Position numbers and translations under genes: made by a program
Notes under the pieces: generated by a model
What the model was told of the DNA's origin: nothing
The model's database searches: none
What the model saw: the letters and a program-made list of their open reading frames with translations, nothing else
Shown here: positions 59,944 through 64,000 of the stretch, in pieces
How the letters are laid out: each line of letters starts with the position of its first letter
Numbering within the stretch: position 1 is the stretch's first letter
NCBI GenBank assembly: GCA_964058845.1
Contig: CAXKVR010000376.1
Span: 131,501-195,500, forward strand
From: Carex sylvatica
Taxonomy: Eukaryota > Streptophyta > Magnoliopsida > Poales > Cyperaceae
DNA length: 64,000 nucleotides
Reading direction: 5' to 3'

Positions 59944-61582
59944 TTACTGCCTATACAACGACCGGTCAAGGTTCCCCGCTACTTCCTGTATCACGTGCCA
60001 CGTGGCGTCCCCTTCCACAATACGGTTGTGAAAAAGCAGAGCCCGCCTCTTGACTGGGTCCCACAGATTCCGCTGGATCGCGGTAAGGTTTGTCTTCGCC
60101 ACGTGATCCAGCACCGACTCCAGCTTATGAACATCGCGCTCCGCCACAGTCAGCGATATCTCGTCCCATTTTATCGTGCTCTGAAACGGTAACCTTATAT
60201 CATCAGCAATAATTACTGGTACGCAACCGAGTTCCACCGATTCGACCAATCGGGGGCTCCAAGGGGCCCACCCCAAGGGGCACAGGCAGAACACGGATCG
60301 CGCTATCTCAGAGCGGTAACCATCGAATCGTTTGCGCTTCAGGTAAAATTTCGGATTGTTACCGTACCGTTTCAATATCTCGGTCCTTACCTTCCTGCAG
60401 TAGAATAAAAATACTGTTAATCCGACAATCGTTTTCCCTGCCCCGCAGGGTAGATTACATCAGGATCAGGTCTGGAAACTTTCCAAAGACACCCGCATAA
60501 AAATTCATTCAACATATCTGTAGTTTCTGATCCGACAAAACTATTAGTTCTATAAATTGTTAAAATTTCAAGGACATAATGCAAAAGATGTAGAAAGTAA
60601 CAATTTACTTGCTGTAGAAGCGACCGCTGACGTTCTTAGGATGAACCTCCATCTTGCCACGAAAGAATGCAAAAATGTCCCGTCTGGCGGCCGCCGGGTC
60701 GGGGTACTCCTCTGACACCTCGGGCCCCACATACGGCGGTATTAGCACGTGCTCCGCCTCCTGGCACACGTGCTTCTTCTTGACGCCAAACGTTTGTAAC
60801 AATATCGTCTCTCTCAAAAATTCTGGGATTCCATCAGCAATTGCTACTTCCTCCTGCAAATTGATATAATTTTTTTTTTTCCATATTAGCCCTCTAAAAT
60901 CTACAATTGCGTAGACCAAGTAATTTGGTTATCTGGTTGCATTTACCATGGGGTGGAAGCAAGCACCAAAATCATGCGAAGCGACAAAGATATGGTCACG
61001 GCCACGAGACCGATTCCAAAATGGAAACTTTGAAGAGATTATATTAATTGCATCTTTTATCAATGGCTTAGCATGGCCGAGAGAAGGGAAGCCGTTAGTT
61101 GTAGAAAAATTGCATGAGACGTAGACTGGGACGAAGAAAAAATCGGCCTCGCTTGGGTCAATCACACGGCCATGGTATGTCATGAGAGCTTCATGTATCG
61201 CCACCTCAGCAGAGAAGAGATGGGAACTGCACCGGGGATTTGACAACCAGTCTTTATTGAACCTCGATGGAAGCTCATAGATATAGATTTTAACTGGAGA
61301 GGAGGAAGATGTAGAGTACTGGAGAGATTCGGCGAGGGCTCTAGTTGTTGTCTTCTGAGGGAAAGTGATTCTTTTGAGAGGTAAGTGGTGGTTGTTGGAG
61401 AATAGAAGAGGAGAGGTTGCGGTACTGGAGAGGAAGAGATAAAATGACAAGGCAAGCCAGAGAATCCATTTGTAGTACTTTTTGAGCTTATCCAAGTAGA
61501 GGTACCTGTAGAGATGGTTGTGATAAGTTCTTCTTGAGAAAAGCTTCATTCTTTGGTGGTGTAGAGGTCTGCGTTCTGGCAT
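59944..61582 (-). CDS. FRA8/IRX7-like xylan glycosyltransferase (GT47, exostosin family)
   Basis: Three exons, 60947-61582, 60609-60853 and 59944-60394, give 443 residues, about the length of Arabidopsis FRA8/IRX7 and F8H. These Golgi enzymes are needed for glucuronoxylan synthesis in secondary walls, probably for the reducing-end sequence. The ATG at 61580-61582 starts MPERRPLHHQRMKLF. A basic cytosolic tail leads to one membrane anchor (about 39-53), making a type II Golgi protein. The catalytic domain begins KIYIYELPSRFNKDWL and includes FFFVPVYVSCNFSTTNGFPS, DHIFVASHDFGACFHPM, AFFRGKMEVHPKN, RFYSK, SVFCLCPLGWAPWSPRLVES and GCVPVIIAD, all signatures of the FRA8 clade. It ends GDATWHVIQEV. 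Exon 2 is GC-rich. An MULE and two MITEs lie just downstream. Confidence 0.96.
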
Positions 61583-61599
61583 GGTAAACCTCAAAAGCA

Positions 61600-62224
61600 A
61601 TAGTTGTAAGAGAGGTTAAAGGATACTCTTCCTCTCTCTCTCTGTCTCTGGTCGGTTTGTCTCTAGAGCTTGTGAGGCTGTCAATGGAGGATCGTGGGAG
61701 GAGGGAAATTATTTATGTGATCGCAATTAATGAGACTGGGATTGTGTCGTGTGAAAATTGGCAACGGAGTGGTTTTGTTTGCTTGTAACTTTGTAACTTG
61801 CGAGTTGTAATTTGTAAAGGAGGGGTTTAGTTGTTTAATATCTTTATTAATTAGGTCATTGCGTTTCTTTCCACGTGGGTCCCGAGGGATGTGAAATGTC
61901 ACATGCAGACATGATGCTAGCTTGCTGTTGTCCGAATTCTAGTTGAGGACCAGAAGCTAATAAGAGAGAGCCTAATCAGGATTCATGAGCATGACTGCAT
62001 GAGCATGACCATGTTTTTTATTCCACCAAAGATCTAATAAGAAGGCATGAGTTCTTCATAACACTGGTCCTACTACTTTTGATTAATATGATTAATATGT
62101 TTTACAGGATAAGGGGAGATCAAAATTTTATTTTTGGTGATTGACCAATTAAACTTTATTCTGAAAGTGATAACTCTTACTTTCAATTAATTTTGATACA
62201 ATTAATTCCTTTGTAAATTAAGGA
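61600..62224. other. Promoter side of the FRA8-like gene
   Basis: A CT-rich stretch at 61632-61650 (plus strand CTCTCTCTCTCTGTCTCTG) probably lies near the transcription start. No other gene is seen up to the fragment at 62225. Confidence 0.5.
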
Positions 62225-62360
62225 ATTACCAGCAATGGTACAAGCTGGTCCAGAGGTAGAGGAAGAAAGCCTTTTGCAGGAAGAGCTGCTCAAGGTTATG
62301 GCAGAGGAGGATCGACTGGAGGGTATTATGGGTCAATTGTTTGGAGGCCTAAGTGATCAA
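62225..62360 (+). pseudogene. Gene fragment, RG-rich last exon?
   Basis: After an acceptor-like TTACCAG, one frame reads NGTSWSRGRGRKPFAG, GYGRGGSTGGYYGSI and stops (TAA, inside CCTAAGTG). It resembles the arginine/glycine-rich tail of an RNA-binding protein. The other frame (LPAMVQAGPEVEEESLLQEE, ending DQVF) is also open, so the right one is unclear. 62360-62560 looks like a 3' UTR. No upstream exons are seen, so this may be a transposed or retro-copied 3' end. Confidence 0.35.
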
Positions 62361-62584
62361 GTGTTTTAGGGTTAATAGAATGCTTTTATTCTGTTCTAGT
62401 GTTTATTGTTTTCTTTTGTTGTTATGCTGCTATTTTTTGTTTGTTGTGGCTGAATTCAAATTTGGTTTAGATGTAATGTAAGGAAATAGATCTTAGTTAG
62501 GGCAGCTGATAAAGTAGTATAAATGTAGGGACATTGTAATATTTTTTGGACCATGAGTATCTATTTCGGATACTCTTACTTAGA

Positions 62585-63150
62585 GAAGAAAATACGTGAC
62601 ACGTTGTGACGTGACGTGATTAAAATAGTGACGGACAGTCACGCCGTGACCACACGTGACATAACGTAAATTAGTCACGTAAATTTTTTTTTATATTTTA
62701 ATTTAAATTGTTGAAAATTAAGAAATAAAAAAAATAAAAAATATGAATTTTTTATAAAAATTTTAAATAAGTAAATAATGTTATAATTTTTTTTAGGAAT
62801 ACCGTTGGGTATATGATATTACTTTAAAAATTCAAATTACAAATATTCATTACACTAAACTAGAGAAAATAAAAACCAGCGAGTACCAGTATCACTAACC
62901 CTACACTAAAAGAGAAACTTGGATATTCTATACGTACCAAAAAAGTCGAATACTCTATGTTTCAAATTGTGACGTTACGTGACTGGTTCGGGTGACATGA
63001 CGGGATGTATAATTTTCGCTCGAGTGCGATCGCGTCACATGAGACACGTCGCATAATTGACACACGTGACGTGACGTGACGTAACGTGATATGACGTTCC
63101 GTGACGTGATATGATGTTCCGTGGCGTGATTGATCACGCCATGACTAATT
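62585..63150. repeat. ACGTGA-rich palindromic repeat element
   Basis: The two flanks (62590-62680 and 62970-63150) are packed with GTGACGTGACGT, TCACGT and ATGACGTTCCGTG phrases, more than twenty ACGT cores, around an AT-rich middle. The flanks are partly inverted relative to each other, as in a decayed terminal-inverted-repeat element. Non-coding. Confidence 0.65.
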
Positions 63151-63349
63151 TCCTTCTCTGCAGTCTTGCTCAATACTTTTGTTTCAATGGAAACTAATGA
63201 AACCCTGATAAACATAAATTATATAACCATTCTATCTTGTTTTTATCATAAAATAGCTCCAAATATCTTGTACTTTGAATATAAAGTGAATAGAATACAC
63301 CTAGAATCAAGTTACTGTGGTTGTTTGGCTTTAGAATGCAGGAAAATAT

Positions 63350-64000
63350 GAAAATTGCAGAAAATACTTCTCACTGCGGGTCATCCACCCGCACTCACAT
63401 ACAGTGTGGACGCACTCCTCACTTAGCCAAATTTCCATCATTTCAGCGCAACCCAGAAAAAGTCCGAGCCTAATGCGTCTACATTCAGATTTAGTGCGGA
63501 TCATCCCAGCCGCACTTGGCCGATTTCAGAAACTGCACGTCACATGCTCCAGTGCGGGTCATCCACCCGCACTCACATACAGTACGGACGCACCAAGAGT
63601 AATACGCATAATTTTTAGGCTGATAAAAAAGAAAACTTCAAGCCAGTGCGGGTCATCCACCCGCACTCACAGACAGTGCGGACGAACTCACAGACAGTGC
63701 GGACGCACTCATAGAATTTCACATGACTTAAGTTAAATATGGAAAGCTGAACCAGTGCGGCTCAGTCACCCGCACTCTCACTCAGTGCGGACGCACTAAA
63801 CCCGCAGACTGCCAGAATTACACGATTTCAACACAATTTCTATTTTTAGCGAGCCAGTGACGCTTTTTGACAGCTAAATTTGGACACATTAGTCCAGGAA
63901 AACAAGGCAAAGATAGCACCCACTAACCCCACCTTCTAGCCTCTAAATTGGGCATAGTCTTTTTGCTATATAAGGGGGGTTCATTTTTCATTGAAGGAAC
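63350..64000 (+). mobile_element. Probable Ty3-type LTR start, cut by the window edge
   Basis: Five spaced copies of a hairpin-forming motif AGTGCGGGTCATCCACCCGC and its companion CAGTGCGGACGCACTC (starting near 63374, 63493, 63551, 63655 and 63754) are followed by a TATA box TATATAA (63967-63973) and GGGGGGTTC. Repeats of this kind upstream of a TATA box are common in LTRs of plant Ty3/gypsy retrotransposons. No coding part is in the window, so the assignment is tentative. Confidence 0.5.
63967..63973 (+). promoter_or_regulatory. TATA box of the putative LTR
   Basis: TATATAA followed by GGGGGG, 27 bases before the window end and after the repeated hairpin motifs. Transcription would start at or just past the window edge. 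Confidence 0.5.

Noticed and set aside
63374..63798. CRISPR-like regular repeats
   Set aside because: The copies differ, spacing is irregular and the genome is a plant; they fit LTR-internal repeats better.

Overview
The window is nuclear DNA of a flowering plant: AT-rich, with widely spaced intron-containing genes and abundant transposons. The gene set (xyloglucan hydrolase, xylan glycosyltransferase of the FRA8/IRX7 type, plant-type CcmE and a small plant Cdc25/arsenate reductase) fits any angiosperm. The fold-back repeat family and the style of the genes make me think of a monocot such as pineapple, but that is a guess. I see no bacterial, organellar or viral genome segment.

Layout. 1-1.5 kb: a cluster of related fold-back elements joined by TA/CT microsatellites. 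1.6-5.5 kb: a dead LINE and a hAT remnant. 6.3-9.5 kb: a complete four-exon XTH gene of group III-A (+). 10-14.5 kb: three hAT-type non-autonomous elements and partial duplications of the 3' flank of the next gene. 14.6-21.3 kb: a complete 14-exon RFWD3-like RING/WD40 E3 ligase (-) with one GC-AG intron. 22.3-24.3 kb: a small non-autonomous LTR element with a Met-tRNA primer site. 24.3-28.3 kb: MITEs and diverged repeats. 28.6-29.9 kb: a Cdc25-like phosphatase/arsenate reductase (+). 31-32.4 kb: inverted-repeat elements. 32.7-34.7 kb: mitochondrial CcmE (+). 36-37.1 kb: unrecognised exon-like pieces. 40.5-43.3 kb: a deleted Mutator-like element (MULE). 46-49 kb: repeats. 49.26-58.18 kb: a nearly complete 8.9 kb MULE. 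58.3-59.7 kb: two more DNA elements. 59.9-61.6 kb: a complete FRA8/IRX7-like glycosyltransferase (-). 62.2-64 kb: a gene fragment, an ACGT-rich repeat and what looks like the start of a retrotransposon LTR.

The most interesting part is the pair of MULEs. The large one has a perfect 9-bp target duplication, near-identical terminal inverted repeats of about 225 bp, and two convergent genes: a transposase (PB1-like N-terminus, DDE core, SWIM zinc finger) and an eight-exon plant mobile domain (PMD) protein. Each gene carries one in-frame stop, and both are explained by C-to-T changes. The smaller MULE 6 kb upstream has unrelated termini but remnants of the same two genes in the same convergent order. 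This suggests that transposase plus PMD is a stable module of this transposon lineage. The host genes do not form a cluster: XTH and FRA8 both act on hemicellulose, but 50 kb apart with unrelated genes between.
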